Shown: positions 1 to 12,450 of the stretch, piece after piece
Layout: the number at the start of each line of letters is the position of its first letter
Numbering within the stretch: position 1 is the first letter of the stretch
From: Fremontodendron californicum
Taxonomy: Eukaryota; Streptophyta; Magnoliopsida; Malvales; Malvaceae
Direction of reading: 5' to 3'
Assembly: GCA_030761205.1 (NCBI GenBank)
Contig: JAULJL010000027.1
Span: 9,739,001 to 9,803,000, forward strand
DNA: 64,000 bases
The notes under the pieces: model-generated
The model's database searches: none
Seen by the model: the letters and a program-made list of their open reading frames with translations, nothing else
What the model was told of the DNA's origin: nothing
Translations under genes and position numbers: made by a program

Positions 1-769
1 TCTATCTTTCATTTCTTTCAAATTCTGTTCAGCTTTAATTGCCATGTTGACCCATTTATTAAAGTCATCTGTATCCAGGGTCGTCAATCTATCTCGAATA
101 CTAACATGTAGCCCATCTTGGAATTTCTTGCATCTGTCAGCATCGTTGGCTACTATCGATGGAGCAAATTCTGATAGTTCACTGAATTTTTGCTCATACT
201 CTGCTACTGACATACCACCCTGTTTTAATTTCATAAAACTCAGTCCATTTCTTTTCCCGCAAGGCCCGAGAATAGTATTTTTCTTCAAACTCTCTTCGAA
301 AATCTGCCCAGGTTATGGCAGGACGTCCAGCATACCTTTGCACAGTAGTTTTCCACCATGTGTGTGCATGATCCTCCAAAAATTGCACTGCACATGGTAA
401 CCTCATAGGCTCGGGAATCTGAAGAGTAATGGAAGTAGTCTCAAATTTTTGTAGCCATGACCAGACTAAATCTGATTCCAAAGACCCCGTGAAAATCTTG
501 CAACCCATATTCTTCAAATCTTTACAGTAATCAACTATCCCCTTTTCAGCAAGGGTAGTCAAAGCGGGAATTACTCTTGCCAAGGCTGCAACTGCCTCAG
601 CTAAATTACGATCAGCTGCTGGAGGTGCTGCTGAGGGTGCAGCAACAGAAGATGAACCAGCAGCTGAAGCTTGTTCTCCAATTTGCTCATCAATATTCAC
701 ATTTCTATTCCTATCCCTATTTTGGGGTAGGGGATTGATTCTAGGCCTTCCTCTTCGACGTGGTGGCAT
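1..769 (-). pseudogene. Gypsy gag (retrotransposon gag domain), frameshifted and cut by the window edge
   Basis: Gag forms the virus-like particle of the retrotransposon. The start is the ATG at 769 (protein begins MPPRRRGRPRINP), a basic N-terminus followed by an Ala-rich linker at about residues 35-55. The retrotransposon gag core follows at about residues 90-180, with the typical WW, F..RRFEE and E-F-Y elements. The frame breaks near base 200: after residue about 180 the reading ends in an aberrant tail, and the expected continuation (motifs such as FSELSEFAP and DRLTTL) carries on in another frame to base 1. The gag is therefore broken by what looks like a single-base indel. The zinc finger and pol lie off-window. 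The family call is secure; function is lost unless the frameshift is a sequencing error. Confidence 0.85.
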
Positions 770-848
770 CGTGTCTGATTTTCTGCACAGGTGACAATAT
801 TTTAATACTTCAACAAACAGTTTCTAAATCTACAGGACCTATAACCTT

Positions 849-860
849 GCTCTGATACCA
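849..860 (-). other. Primer binding site, initiator tRNA-Met type
   Basis: The minus strand reads TGGTATCAGAGC, the standard plant iMet PBS, three bases inside the 5' LTR end (LTR end at 864). This fixes the orientation of the element as minus. Confidence 0.9.
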
Positions 861-863
861 AAT

Positions 864-3311
864 TGTAACACCCTGTCCGGATAATCTACCTAAAATCCGG
901 CAGAGTTTTCTTTCTATCTCAACTAAAACCCTCCTGCAAATAACACTCAATTCATATCCTCAACCAGCAATATTTCTCAATATTATTACCACATATATCC
1001 ACGCATATTCAAAAATTATCCATGATCAATTTATGCTCAAATCAAAACATATTGATCTATTGTCTCATATCTTCAAATATATACAATATATCCAGAGATA
1101 AACCTATCTCAGCAAGGTTTACTAGATAAAAACATCAAAAGACAAAGACTTCAAGAAATTTTTCATATGATGCCCACCACGTCAAAATACTATTTGAAGC
1201 TGAGAATAGAGGAAGGTTGCAATCCCGGCACCTAACTGTCACCTGAAAATGAGAATATGAAAGGGTGAGATATATGAATATCTCAGTGAGTAGACAACTT
1301 TTAAAACATTTGAAAATTATGATTATAATCCTTTAAAACATAATTGATGTTTTCAAAATAAATATTAGTAAAACCATAATGAATAATTCGAAGATGTAGC
1401 AAAGTTTTCAAATATATATCAGTATTATAATACCAAATCAATGTATAAAATCTGTAAAGTAAATCAAGTTTCGTATAATTGGGCTCCAACTTTCTGTCAT
1501 GTACAAGAGTACATCCATGAAATAACCAGGCAATATCCATGTAGGCATACTAGTAGCCGGCCCCAAAGGCCAATACCACCATAGGAAGCCCCAAAGGCAT
1601 ATGTGTCACTATGATGTTCCCCCAAAAGGCAAACATAACGGGATAGGGACTCTGGAGGTAGCTCCCACCACAAAGGCGTAGCACGCAGCTCCCATACCCA
1701 GTCTAATATCACGGAATGGGGACTCTGGAGGTGGCTCCCGCCACAAAGGCATAGCATGCAGCTCCCATATTCCGGTCTAATATCACGAAATGGGGACTCT
1801 GGAGGTGGCTCCCGCCATAAAGGCGTAGCACGCAGCTCCCGTATTCCGGTTAAGGAAATAATCTCATACATTAAGTCAGGTGGAGCGAAAACCATGTACG
1901 TCAAATTCTATATAAAATCATATTTCATAAATCAACCAACTTACTCGATATAATATTTCTTGAAATAAAAATACTTTAATAACAAATCAATTCATATGAT
2001 TAAATATCGTATATACCTTTAATATGTAAAAAAAAAAAAATATTATGCTAAAAATATATATAATTATAATTAAAGAAATTTCAAATAACTATAGTTGTCG
2101 TCTACTCACAATCCTTGAGACGATCTCACTGTACACCTCGACCTGAAACTTCGACATCCATAGGTAACGTCGGATCTAAGTGGCCTAGAGATTAACGATA
2201 ATTAGTATCTATACATACTCAAAGAATTACACAATTATGAATGCAACTTAAATCTCATAATCTTCCCTCAAGGTCAATACTAATTTCTCATACTCAAAAC
2301 AACATATCCCAAAATTTTAATATCATTTCCATAATCATTTTATCCAAAATTCAACTCCATATTCATGTCCTTATCAAATTCCTTTCTAGTACTCCATGCC
2401 TTAGAGATTTTCATAATCCATAACCATCAATAGTACTATATTTCTCTTAAGTAATAAATTCCTTAATATCAAGTTTGATTAGAAAATCATAACTTGATTT
2501 TGGCACCAATAAGTCTAATTTATGGAGAAAATAACTAACTTAGACAATTAGAACAAAATCTTGGTCAAATTTGATAAATCCCGAAACTATGCTGAAACAG
2601 GGGTCACACTGAACAGCGAACTTCACCGAATTTTATCTTTTTAACCGCTTATCGGTTTTGGGTGATTCAAAAAACCAAAATTCTCGTATTGAAGTCTAGT
2701 TTCTAGGAAAAATATCAAAAAAATATAAACCCAGATGTGCCGAACCCAGAAAATCCGAACAGAAAGCATGCTCAAATTCCCCTGTTTTGCTTTTTCTTCC
2801 CATTTTCTTGTTCATGCTTTCAAATCCTTTTAATTCTTACCAAGTTGAGTAAAATTCATACTTAATAGATAGATTTCAGACCTTAACATGTTTATGGAGC
2901 TAAGATCTTAGCATGCTCAAGTAGAATATCTAAAGAAAATGAAGAATTTATCAAGAAACTAACCTTGGATGTAATTGTTGTTGAGATTATGGTGGAATAC
3001 TTGAAGAGAAATGTTGGAGCAAATGAAGAGAATTTGAGAGGGGTGGGTGCCGGCTAGCTCATTTAGAATGAAGAAAATTTTCTAGAAATTTCAAGATGAC
3101 TAAAAGATATTTTTTAACTTTTGGTATAATTGCACATTGGTCCCTCAACTTTTTATAAATAACCATTAAGCACCTAAACTTTTTAATATGTTCAATTTGA
3201 TCCTTTCTTCTTTTATTTCTTTCACTTATAACTTCTTACAAATTTCCAAGTTTGTCCTTAAAAATTTTCGGGATTTAACTTTAAAGAAAAAATGTAACAT
3301 CGGTTGTTACA
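864..3311 (-). repeat. 5' LTR of the Tekay-like gypsy element (2448 bp)
   Basis: On the plus strand the LTR runs from TGTAACACCCTG at 864 to GGTTGTTACA ending at 3311; read on its own strand it starts TGTAACAACCG and ends GGGTGTTACA, directly before the PBS. The outer end (3293-3311) is itself nearly palindromic (TGTAACATCGGTTGTTACA). It has no real coding sequence; short ORFs inside are chance. It holds a three-copy tandem repeat at 1646-1850. Confidence 0.85.
1646..1850. repeat. Tandem repeat inside the gypsy LTR, about 74 bp x 3
   Basis: The phrase GGGACTCTGGAGGTGGCTCC recurs at 1646, 1719 and 1793, followed each time by CGCCACAAAGGCGTAGCACGC-like sequence. This GC-rich block is unlike the AT-rich remainder of the LTR. 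Confidence 0.85.
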
Positions 3312-3313
3312 AA

Positions 3314-6264
3314 GCATCTAGCTTGTGCACATATTGTCATAAATTGGGTCATTCAATCCAATCTTGTCCTTTGAAGGTTGTCATATAGAAGTAAGCTCAC
3401 TAGGAGTGTGTGGATTCCTAAAGAAGTTAGCACATCTCAAGATGAGATTACTAAAATGAAGTGGATCCCTAAAGGCACAAGAATTGTGAACACTAATGCT
3501 CAAGGACCCAAGAAAATTTGGATACCCAAAACCAAAACTTGACTTTGTATTTGTAGGTGGATGAACATTGTTTCAAGGTAAATTCAACAAAAGGAAATCC
3601 CTGGTACCTTGATAGTGGATGCTCAAGACACATGACTGGAGACAAAAGTCAATTCTTGGATTTAAATCCCAAAGGTGGTGGAGATGTTATCTTTGGAGAC
3701 AATTCTAAAGGAAAAATTGAAGGCATTGGCCCTATTGGTAACAACTCTTCAACTAATATTGAAAATATTCTCTTTGTTAAAGGTCTTAAGCATAATTTAC
3801 TTAGTATTAGTCAATTGTGTGACAAAGTTTTAAGAGTCATAGTTGAGTCTATGGGTTGTCAAGTGATAAACATAAAGACAAATGAACTTGTTTTTATTGG
3901 TCATAGACAAGGAAATATTTATGTAGTTTATTTGAATGACTTGTCTTCACAAAATGTTTGGCTTATGGCTAAAGATGAAAATGACTCTTGGATTTGGCAT
4001 AGAAGACCAGGTCATCCTAGTATGCATGAAAATGGTATTAGTCATAACTTTTCGGCACCTAGAACTCCTCAACAAAATGGAGTAGTAGAAAGGAAAAATA
4101 AAACCTTAGAGGAAATGGCTAGGACCATGCTTTTTGAAAATAACATACTAAGATATCTTTGGGCGGAAGCCATTAATACTTCTTGTTATATCATAAATAA
4201 AGCTATGATTAGGCCATTTTTGAAGAAAACACCATATGAGTTTTTTAAAGGTAGAAGGCCTAACATAAGCTACTTCTATCTTTTTGGTTGCAAATGTTTT
4301 ATTTTAAATAATGGAAAGGATAACCTTGGCAAATTTGATGCAAAAAGTGATGAAACTATTTTTTTGGTTATTCCATGAGTTCCAAAGCTTTTAGAGTCTT
4401 TAATAAGAGAACTCTAGTTGTAGAAAAATCTATTCATGTTATATTTGATGAAACTAATTCACCTTCGAGAAAGGTATCTTTTGATGATGATGATGTAGGC
4501 ATATTTCAAGAAAATATAGATGATACATCATTATCCAAGGAACAAAATCAAGTGGAAGTGGGTCAAGAACTTACAAAAGAAGATGACTTTCTTGAACCTA
4601 TACAAGTTGAAAAGGAGGCAAGTCATCTAAGAGAATTTGGCTATGTCAAAGATGGTGAAATCTTTGGTGATCCAACTCAATGGGTAATTACTATATCTTC
4701 TCTTAGAAATACTTGTAATTATGTTGCTTTTCTTTCTCAAATTGAACCTAAGAACATTGATGAAGCCTTAGGAGATGATAATTGGATTATGGCTATGCAA
4801 GAAGAGTTAAATCAATTTGAAAGAAGCAAAGTTTGGAACTTAGTGAAAAGATCTAGTAATTATCCAACTATAGGTACCAAATGGGTCTTTAGATACACTT
4901 GATGAAAATGGAAATATTGTTAGAAACAAGGCTAGGTTAGTTGCTCAAGGATATAGTCAAGAAAAAGGAATTGATTATGATGAAACCTATGCCCCGGTAG
5001 CTAGATTAGAAGCTATTAGATGCTTTTAGGTTTTGCTTGTTTTAAAGATTTCAAACTTTTTCAAATGGATGTTAAAAGTTCTTTTCTTAATGGCTTTATT
5101 GATGAAGAAGTATATGTTGAACAACCTCCCAGTTTTGAGAATCCTCATTTTCATAATCATGTCTTTAAATTATCAAAAGCTTTGTATGGTTTGAAACAAG
5201 CTCCTAGAGCTTGGTATGAGAGACATTCAAAATTTTTGATTGAAAAAGGTTTTAATAGAGGTAAAGTTGACACTACCCTTTTTATCAAGGTTCAAGGTAA
5301 AGACATTCTAATAATTCAAGTTTATGTTGATGATATCATATTTGGTTCCACTAATGAATCTCTTTGTCAAGAATTTTCTAAGCTTATGCAAGTTGAATTT
5401 GAGATGAGCATGATGGGGGAGCTTACTTTCTTTTTGGGATTACAAGTTAAGCAAACTAAAGATAGCATCTTCATCAGTCAAGCAAAATACATAAGGGACT
5501 TGCTCAAGAGGTTTGGCATGGATGGCTCAAAACCCTACTCAACATCCATGAGCACTTCAACTAAGCTTGAGAAGGATGAATAAGGAAAATGTGTTGACAT
5601 TAAACTCTATAGGTCTATGATTGGCTCATTGCTTTATCTTACCGCAAGTAGACCCGATATTATGTTTAGTGTATGCTTATGTGCTAGATTTCAATCATCA
5701 CCTAGAGAGTCATATTTACTTGCCGTTAAGCGAATATTTTGTTACCTTAAGGACACACCTAGTCTAGGCTTATGGTACCCAAAAGGATCCTATTTTGTTT
5801 TGCATGCTTATTCGGATGTGGATTTTGGTGGTTCTAAAATTGATAGAAAAAGCACTTCCGGTACTTGTCAATTTCTTGGGAATATGCTCATATCATGGTT
5901 CTCCAAGAAACAAAATAGTGTTTCTTTATCTACAACCGAGGCGAAATATGTATCCGCAGGTAGTTGTGCTCAAATCTTGTGGATCAAACAACAAATGGAG
6001 GATTTTGGACTTACCATGGATCACATTCCTATTAAATGTGATAATACTAGTGCTATTAGTCTCACTAAAAATCCCATTCAACATTCAAGGACTAAACATA
6101 TAGAGATAAGACACCATTTCATTAGAGATCATGTTCAAAAAGGTGATATTGTACTTGAATTTGTTGATACCTTGCATGAATTAGCGGATATATTCACCAA
6201 GCCACTTGATAGAGATAGATTTTGCACTATTAGAGGTGAACTTGGATTAATGAATGCACCTTGA
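3314..6264 (+). pseudogene. Copia gag-pol polyprotein pseudogene (zinc knuckle, protease, truncated integrase, RT, RNase H)
   Basis: The zinc knuckle C-TYC-HKLGH-SIQSC lies at about 3330-3375, followed by WIPKG and KKIWIPK spacer repeats typical of Sireviruses. The protease motif WYLDSGCSRHMTGD is at about 3600. The pre-integrase HRRPGHPS (about 3995-4025) then jumps straight to the end of the integrase core, GISHNFSAPRTPQQNGVVER, so the catalytic Asp residues are deleted at about 4026. The frame shifts near 4370. RT starts at WNLV...GTKWVFR, shifts near 4900, and contains the catalytic YVDDIIFGS at about 5320-5345. A TAA at 5581 interrupts it. RNase H follows with SDVDFGG, DRKSTSGTCQFLG, STTEAKY and LADIFTKPLDRDRF, ending in TGA at 6264. 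It once encoded the replication enzymes of the element and now has at least three frameshifts, one internal stop and one large deletion. Confidence 0.9.
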
Positions 6265-7381
6265 TTATATTCAATGTTTTGTTCTTAATTGGTATAAGCA
6301 TGTTTAATGATATTGATTTTGTTTATAAACTTGTCTCAATGATGTTTGAACATTGAATGCATTGTTTGATATTTCAAAGTTTGTTTTATTGTTGGAAATG
6401 ATACACATGTTGGACTTTAACTAGTGCTTGTGTGTTATATGTGTATTTGATGAGTATGTTTGATTGGTTCATTCATTTTAGACACTTTTAGATGCATTTA
6501 GAATTATAAAATTGCATAAATAATGTTGAAATTTTGAAAATTACAAGTTTTGAAATGAAAAATCAGAAGTTTTCAAAGGTGTTTTTGACTGCAAATGCAT
6601 ATGGACTCGATCCCATATGAATGAAATGGATCCCTCTTCCCAAAATTGCAAAATTCAAAGCCCAAACCCAGTTCTTTTAAGGTTGGGATCGATCCCATTT
6701 AAATGAGGGATCGGTCCCATTTGAACGAGGGATCGATCCCATAAGGAAGGGATCGATCCCCCTCTGCTTGGTCACGTATAACGCGCGCGACCAGCCCCTG
6801 CCTTGGCCATTTTCTTCCTTGCTTCTTCTCTCTCTCGCACCTCTCACCACCCACACCATCAAAATCTTCAACTCATTCATTTTTCTTCATTTTTGCTTCA
6901 ATCAAACAAACCAATACTATCAAATTTCATCTTCTCGTCATCTTTCTCCTAATTTCAATGACCAAATCACCAAATTCCTCTCAAATTTCAAAAACCCCCT
7001 TTCAAACCCTAACCCATTTTTTTTCAAACCCCAACCGAAAATCCCTCATCCATTCACATTTTCTTAATTTTTCTACACAAATTCATCTTATTTTTCACTT
7101 CTCTACAAAATTTCATCCAAAACCTAACTCAAAACCACCTCTAAAACCCACCACCCACAAAGTGTTTAACAAAAAGCCTCACCCAAAAATCTTACACCAC
7201 CCAAATTTGGCCCTCTCCAAGAAAACCCATTCAAATCCGTTGTTTTGGAGTTCGGTCACCTCAAAACACCTCTTTTTATCATTTGGCATGAATTCCTTTC
7301 AACCATTTTGTCCAAAATACACCCAAATTCGACACCCGCCAAGTGTTTGACAAAAGTCATCAACCACTGTCCACTCTTCAA
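6265..7381 (+). other. Copia spacer between pol and the envelope-like ORF
   Basis: No reading frame here looks coding. The stretch holds a phased palindrome array (6604-6760) and then a C-rich, Asn/Pro/His-coding-like low-complexity leader (6880-7340) ahead of the next ORF. Long open frames at 6768-7350 overlap each other in several frames and have the composition of biased DNA, not of a protein family. Confidence 0.6.
6685..6760. repeat. Four phased GGGATCGATCCC palindromes
   Basis: Perfect or near-perfect 12 bp palindromes lie at 6685-6696, 6707-6718 (GGGATCGGTCCC), 6729-6740 and 6749-6760. Start-to-start spacing is 22, 22 and 20 bp. Weaker half-copies (CGATCCC, GGATCCC) lie at 6608-6614 and 6628-6634. 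Confidence 0.9.
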
Positions 7382-8169
7382 ATGGCTCCCAAAACAAAAA
7401 CCACCGCTAAATGCAAATCAACTATCGGGGCATCCTCCTCTTCCAAGAGAGTAGCACCATCCGAGCCACAAGCTTTTGACTCGTGCTTTCCAACTCTTGG
7501 GCTCGAACAAAATTCTATGCTTCGATCGCTAAAGTGCCAGTTAAAAAGACTCGTGTGATTGATGTGAACTTCCTCCGGGTGTTCGACTTCCATTATCTCA
7601 CACATCTTGAGACGTTCGGATGGTTGCCATTCATTTCCCTAAACTATCCCGTGCATGAGAACCTCGTCCGCTTATTCTTTAGCAATGCCACGTTCAACCG
7701 TGAGGACAATGACATCGACGATGGGATTGTACGTGAGATCAAGACCTATCTAATGGGTCGAGAAATAATCGTTACACAAGAATCTTTGGCACAGGTGCTT
7801 GAAATTTCGAACGAGGGAGGAACCCATGAGGAAGGTTTATTTTTCGATGATGTGCGCACACTAAAAAAGGTTGCCTCACTATGTGCCATTGCATGACCGG
7901 CTACTACATATTATCATCTCGCATGTCTTTCGGCCATTCAGCACCAAGTACTTCATCCTCCACAATACTGACTATTGGTGGCTCCACATGTTCCGTTCTA
8001 ATCAACAGCCCAACCTTGCACATTTTATTTTCATTGATCTCTTCCGCGTCATCAGAGGCTCGGAACGCACATTAGTCTTTGGTATAGTCTTAAGCTATTA
8101 CATCAAAGCGATTAGGATCAATGTCTCTTGTGATCCGGGAGTCTCGCACTCCAAAAGCACCATGATTGG
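7382..8169 (+). pseudogene. Envelope-like / plant transposon-protein ORF of the Sirevirus, frameshifted
   Basis: It starts at ATG 7382 (MAPKTKTTAK), a Lys/Ser-rich N-terminus. The frame shifts near 7490 into ARTKFYASIAKVPVKKTRV and a stretch with VDFHYL/GWLPFIS-like features. This resembles the putative plant transposon-protein domain often found after pol in Sireviruses. A second shift near 7880 leads into LPHYVPLHDRLLH and a hydrophobic, Phe-rich C-terminal part. The Ogre-like LTR at 8170 removes the natural end: the apparent stop at 8180-8182 lies in the LTR. The function of these ORFs is unknown; envelope-like is only a positional name. Confidence 0.65.
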
Positions 8170-8989
8170 TGTAGACACCTAATTTTGTCCGGACCCCTAA
8201 ATCAGGTAAAATTTTCTTCCTTGTGATGTTTTAGAATGCAAAAAAGCTCTTCTCATCCTGCAGGTGGTACTCCAAGACTTAGTTTAAGAAAGCAAGCATG
8301 AAAAGTCAATTTGGAAAAAGTCAACCTCAAAAAACTCAACCTCAAAAAAGTTAACTCTAAAAAGTCAACCCTCGTTCAAAATCAAGATCCAAGGTTTAAT
8401 TGAATAATGGTAAAAGAATTTTGATAATTCGAGGTCTACAACGAGAGATATGGAGTCCAGAATATGGGTTACGGAGATTCAGTGAAAAGGAAACCTTAAT
8501 TGGGTAAATTTGGTGAAAAGTGCTTAAACGATCAAATTGGTCGAAATTGGAGGTTTCGAATGGAATATAATCAATGACTACGGGTATTGGAGGGGCCATT
8601 TGGAAGCAAAACCAAAGGAAGAGTCAATTCGAAAGAAAACAGAAAATTAGGGTTTTTGGTGAATTTTGGCGAAATTGGGGAAATTGCAGAAATGGCTCAA
8701 TTCGATAAAATTAAAGCCCCTAATTGATGAAGAGTGGGTAAATGAAGATATCCCAAGGCTTAGTTTGAAGTAATTCAGAGAAAAGAGCCGATTGGAGGAA
8801 AAACGAAAAAACGAAGAAATTCTCGATATTAGAAAAAGGAAAAATCGAAGGGGAACTTGATCGTAAAAATTGGGCGTTTTTGGACCAACTCCAATTCAAT
8901 TTATATCAAAGGCATAGAAAAAGAAAATCTGGAAATCAGACTTGTTTTGAGTAAAATCGAGGCTTCGGAGGTTAGAGGGCAAACTTGGA

Positions 8990-9560
8990 AAATCCAAGAA
9001 AAATATCAAATGAGCTCATAAAATTACCAAACGTTCCAGATCTCAATCTTATGTCATTTGGAATAGATCGGCAAAGAAAAATCCAGAATTAGAGCTCGTT
9101 TGCAAAATGGCAAATTTCGGGCCCACTAAGTTGAAATTCCAGAAGATAAATCTCGAAAAAATAGCAAATGAGTTCAAAAAATTGTGAAAACTTCTATATC
9201 TCAATTTAAAATTATTTTTAAGAGATTGGAGAAGAAAAATCCATAATTGGAGCTCGTTTGCAAAATGGCAAATTTTTGTCCCACAAAGCTGAAATTCCAG
9301 AAGATAAATTCGGGAAAAATAGCAAATGAGCTCAAAAAATTATGAAAACTTTCAGATCTCAATTTTATATTATTTGGAAGAGATTGGAAAATAAAAATAT
9401 GGAATCAGAGCTCATTTGAAAAGTGGCAAAAGTTCGGGTGCACTCAGGGAAATTTTGGAAGATAAATCCGGGAAAAATAGCAAATAGGCTCAGAAAATTA
9501 TGAAAACTTCCAGAACTCAATTTTATATTATTTAGGAAGTATTGAAAAAAGAAAATTCGG
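8990..9560. repeat. Tandem repeat in the Ogre-like LTR, about 157 bp x 4
   Basis: Each unit contains AAAAATAGCAAATGAGCTC, AAAACTTCCAGATCTCAATTT, TGGAGCTCGTTTGCAAA and ATTCCAGAAGATAAAT. Unit landmarks recur at about 9002, 9160, 9317 and 9475. A related array is present at 37890-38400 in the second LTR. Confidence 0.8.
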
Positions 9561-12179
9561 ATTTGGAGTCCATTTGCTATTTAATCAAGTTTGGGGGGCT
9601 AAAGAGCAATTTTATCGAAGAAATTGACGAGGGCCTTTTTTGCAGTTTAAAAAAATAGAGAGAGGGCTGGAATGTGAAGGGACATTCGGCCAAGCCCAAG
9701 GGGAGGATAAGTTTTGCTGAGCTTCTTTCATCCAAAGGCTAAAATTGGATAGTAAGGTGGTTATTTTTTTATCAAGCCTTTGTGATTTTGCCACATGGTC
9801 CAATGAATGAAGAGGAAAGATGTCAACATTATGGTTACATATTTTTGAATAGTTGTATTTTGTTAGGGGCTGATCACTTAATCTAAGGGTGGTAATTTTA
9901 CATTTTTAGCATCTTGGATTAGTGGCCTTTGGATAAAATTGGCTAGGGAAAAAAATGACAACATCTTAACACCATTTAGTGACCATTCAGCTACCATATA
10001 GGGGGGTTTTCATTTTGCTGGGGGTTCTTTTGGCTGATAAATTTTCAATTGAGAGCAAAGAGCTAAGTGTTGAAAAGCAAAGAAAGTTGAGAAGAGAAGA
10101 AAAACTTGAAAAATAGCTTTTGAAGGTAGCCTAAAGGCACCTAACTCTTGCATTTTATTTCCTTTTCCATGCTTAATTTGCGGATTTTCCTTAAGATTTT
10201 GTGATTTCTTGTTATTTTTGGTTATGAAATAAAGGTTTTGAAACTTCTTTTCAAGGCTCCTTTCTTAGGTTTTCATGAAAAAATCAAAGAAAAAACATTT
10301 TTTTTTGCCCATTTTCATGTTGGCCGAATACTACCTTCCTTGTGCATGTCTTGTGTTTAATCTATTTTTCATGTAGGTTGTGATATATTGGCTTGTTTTG
10401 ATATTCTAGTTTTTTAAAATAATCAAGATATGGAGCTTGTTTTTAACCTTCTTTACTTATTTATTCTTATTTTGTTGATTTTATCATTTATTTTCATGTT
10501 TACTTACTTTGTTTGCTATTTTTAAATTTTTGTTTTCACCATGTTAAGTTGTTCATGCTTTGTGTTATTGCCATACTATGTGTTTGTGAATTTGCCTAGC
10601 TACATCTTTGCATTTGCATCATGTTTGTTTGGTCTAACATGTTTCCTTTTAAGTCTTGTATATGCTATGCCATGCGTTTGTGTTATTGCCATGCTAGAAT
10701 TTCACATGTTCCTTAAGTGTCCATTCGGCTACCACCATGTTTTTCTGCCTTGTATGTGCAATTTTATCTAGTTTAGTTGACATGCTTTCATCTTTATGCC
10801 ATGATATTGTGTATTTGATTTACTATGCCATGTGTTTGTGTTATTGCCTTGCTACATTTCCTTACATATTTTCATGTCCATTAGGTCTAGTTCATCTTTG
10901 TATGCCATACACATTTCAATGCTATTTAGGTCTTAGATCATATTGGTATTGCCATGCATTTTCATGCTCATTAGGTCTAGGTCAAATTTGCATTTCCATG
11001 CATTTCATGCATATTAGGTCTAGGTTGCATTTATTGCCATGCAATTTCTTGTTAGGCATTTTCTATTAGGTCATCTTTTATGCCATGCATTTTCTATGTC
11101 ATTTAGGCCTTAGATCATGCATTTCATACATTTAACATGTTGGTTGTTCATGCATTTCGTATCATACCACTTGATTTTTTACTGAAGCCGATCAATGGTT
11201 CAAAGCCAAGCTCACATGAGCATGCTTGTGGAAAATTAAGAAGTTGTCAAGTTAGATTTTCTACCTTTGTGATTTTTTTTTTCATTAGGCACTCCTTGTC
11301 CATATTTTTAGAAATTTTTACTACTATTTTTAGGTCCTTAGAGGAGTCTCCAATATTTTTATTCTGATTTTTGAATGATTTTATCAAAGGTTTAAAAATG
11401 TTTTTTGGCTAAAAAGTTTTTCACCCAGTGTTCTAACTTTCGTGATTTGCTGGTAGGTCATCCTTAGTCTAAAAATTAAGCCAAATTTTCCCATAGAGTT
11501 TGACGTGTTCTGAGTCTTCCATAATTTTTTCAGATTTTTTTTGAAATGTATAAATAGGTTAAAAAAATCATGTTTTAAAACTGGATAGAAAAGTCAGATT
11601 TGATTTCAAGAAGAAAATAATTTTCTATTTTGGCTAAGGGATTAAGAGAGGGTTGATTTAGAACCTTAGCTATTGTCCTAGGTTGATTTCTAAGTCATTT
11701 TAATCTTAAAAAAATGATTTTATAAAGGTCGGGTCAAGGGTGGTCAAGTCTTGGTTTTCAAAGTTAGGAAAACAGAGCCATTTTCAAGAGGGTTTCGGCC
11801 ATGGTGTTATTTTTCATTCAAAATTTTCAAAATTGTTTTCAAATTAATCACAAAGTGTTTTTGATTTAGAAAATTTAATTTGATGTCTTTTCTTAAGGTA
11901 GTCGGATATCTTTTTAGATATACGGATTTCCTTATTTAAAGGAAAAAATGCACTTTCATACATTGCATTTTCCATGTTCATGCATATTGTATAATATATG
12001 ATTTTTGCTATGAATATTTCTATGGCTAGGTTATTGGTTTGATTTATATTTCATGATGTTATATTGTTTGTTATATGGTTGTGAATATTCTATGTTATCC
12101 TATGCTTTTTGCTTAGTCATTTATTTTTGTCCCATTATTTAGGATTTATTATGTTCATGCATTGTTTTTTATTTTCATG

Positions 12180-12450
12180 CATATTTCATGATAATATTAT
12201 TTTATGATTCATATCATTTCATGTTATTAATTATATTGCTATGTCATTTAAATTATGCCATGTCATTTATATTATATTATGTCACTTAGAATATGCCATG
12301 TTACTTAGATTATATCATGTCATTTAGAATATACTATGTTACTTAGAATATACCATGTCATTTATATTATGTCATTAGAATATACTATGTTACTTAGGTT
12401 ATATTTTGTCATCTAGATTATACTATGTCATCTTTAGTAGGTCACACATG
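12180..12450. repeat. Short degenerate tandem repeat, about 20 bp unit
   Basis: Variants of ATATACTATGTTACTTAGA and ATATGCCATGTCATTTAG are repeated at least ten times with small length changes. Confidence 0.75.

Larger units (their letters stand above)
1..3311 (-). mobile_element. Ty3/gypsy LTR retrotransposon, Tekay/Del-like, 5' part only
   Basis: Read on the minus strand, this is the 5' end of a gypsy element: LTR (3311 down to 864), an initiator-Met PBS, a short leader and gag, which leaves the window at base 1. LTR ends are TGTAAC...GTTACA. The zinc knuckle, pol and the second LTR are off-window, so the TSD cannot be checked; the five bases next to the LTR are AAGCA (3312-3316). It interrupts the zinc-knuckle region of a copia gag that resumes at 3312, so it is younger than that copia element. 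The Tekay/Del assignment rests on the gag style, PBS and LTR start and is an inference. Confidence 0.85.
3312..8169 (+). mobile_element. Degenerate Ty1/copia element, Sirevirus (SIRE/Maximus)-like
   Basis: Domain order on the plus strand is gag zinc knuckle, protease, integrase remnant, reverse transcriptase, RNase H, a spacer with palindromes, then an envelope-like ORF downstream of pol. An extra ORF after pol is characteristic of Sireviruses. The left part is cut off by the gypsy element ending at 3311 and the right end by the Ogre-like LTR starting at 8170. No LTR of this element is visible. Several frameshifts, stops and an internal deletion show it is old. Confidence 0.85.

Noticed and set aside
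6768..7454. Several overlapping plus-strand open frames before the envelope-like ORF
   Set aside because: They overlap in different frames, are rich in Asn, Pro, His and Phe because the DNA is C/A-rich, and show no family motif.
10541..11367. Hydrophobic, Cys-rich open frames in the Ogre-like LTR
   Set aside because: They come from repeated CATGCATTT / TTAGGTCTAG DNA inside an LTR. Composition, not selection, explains them.
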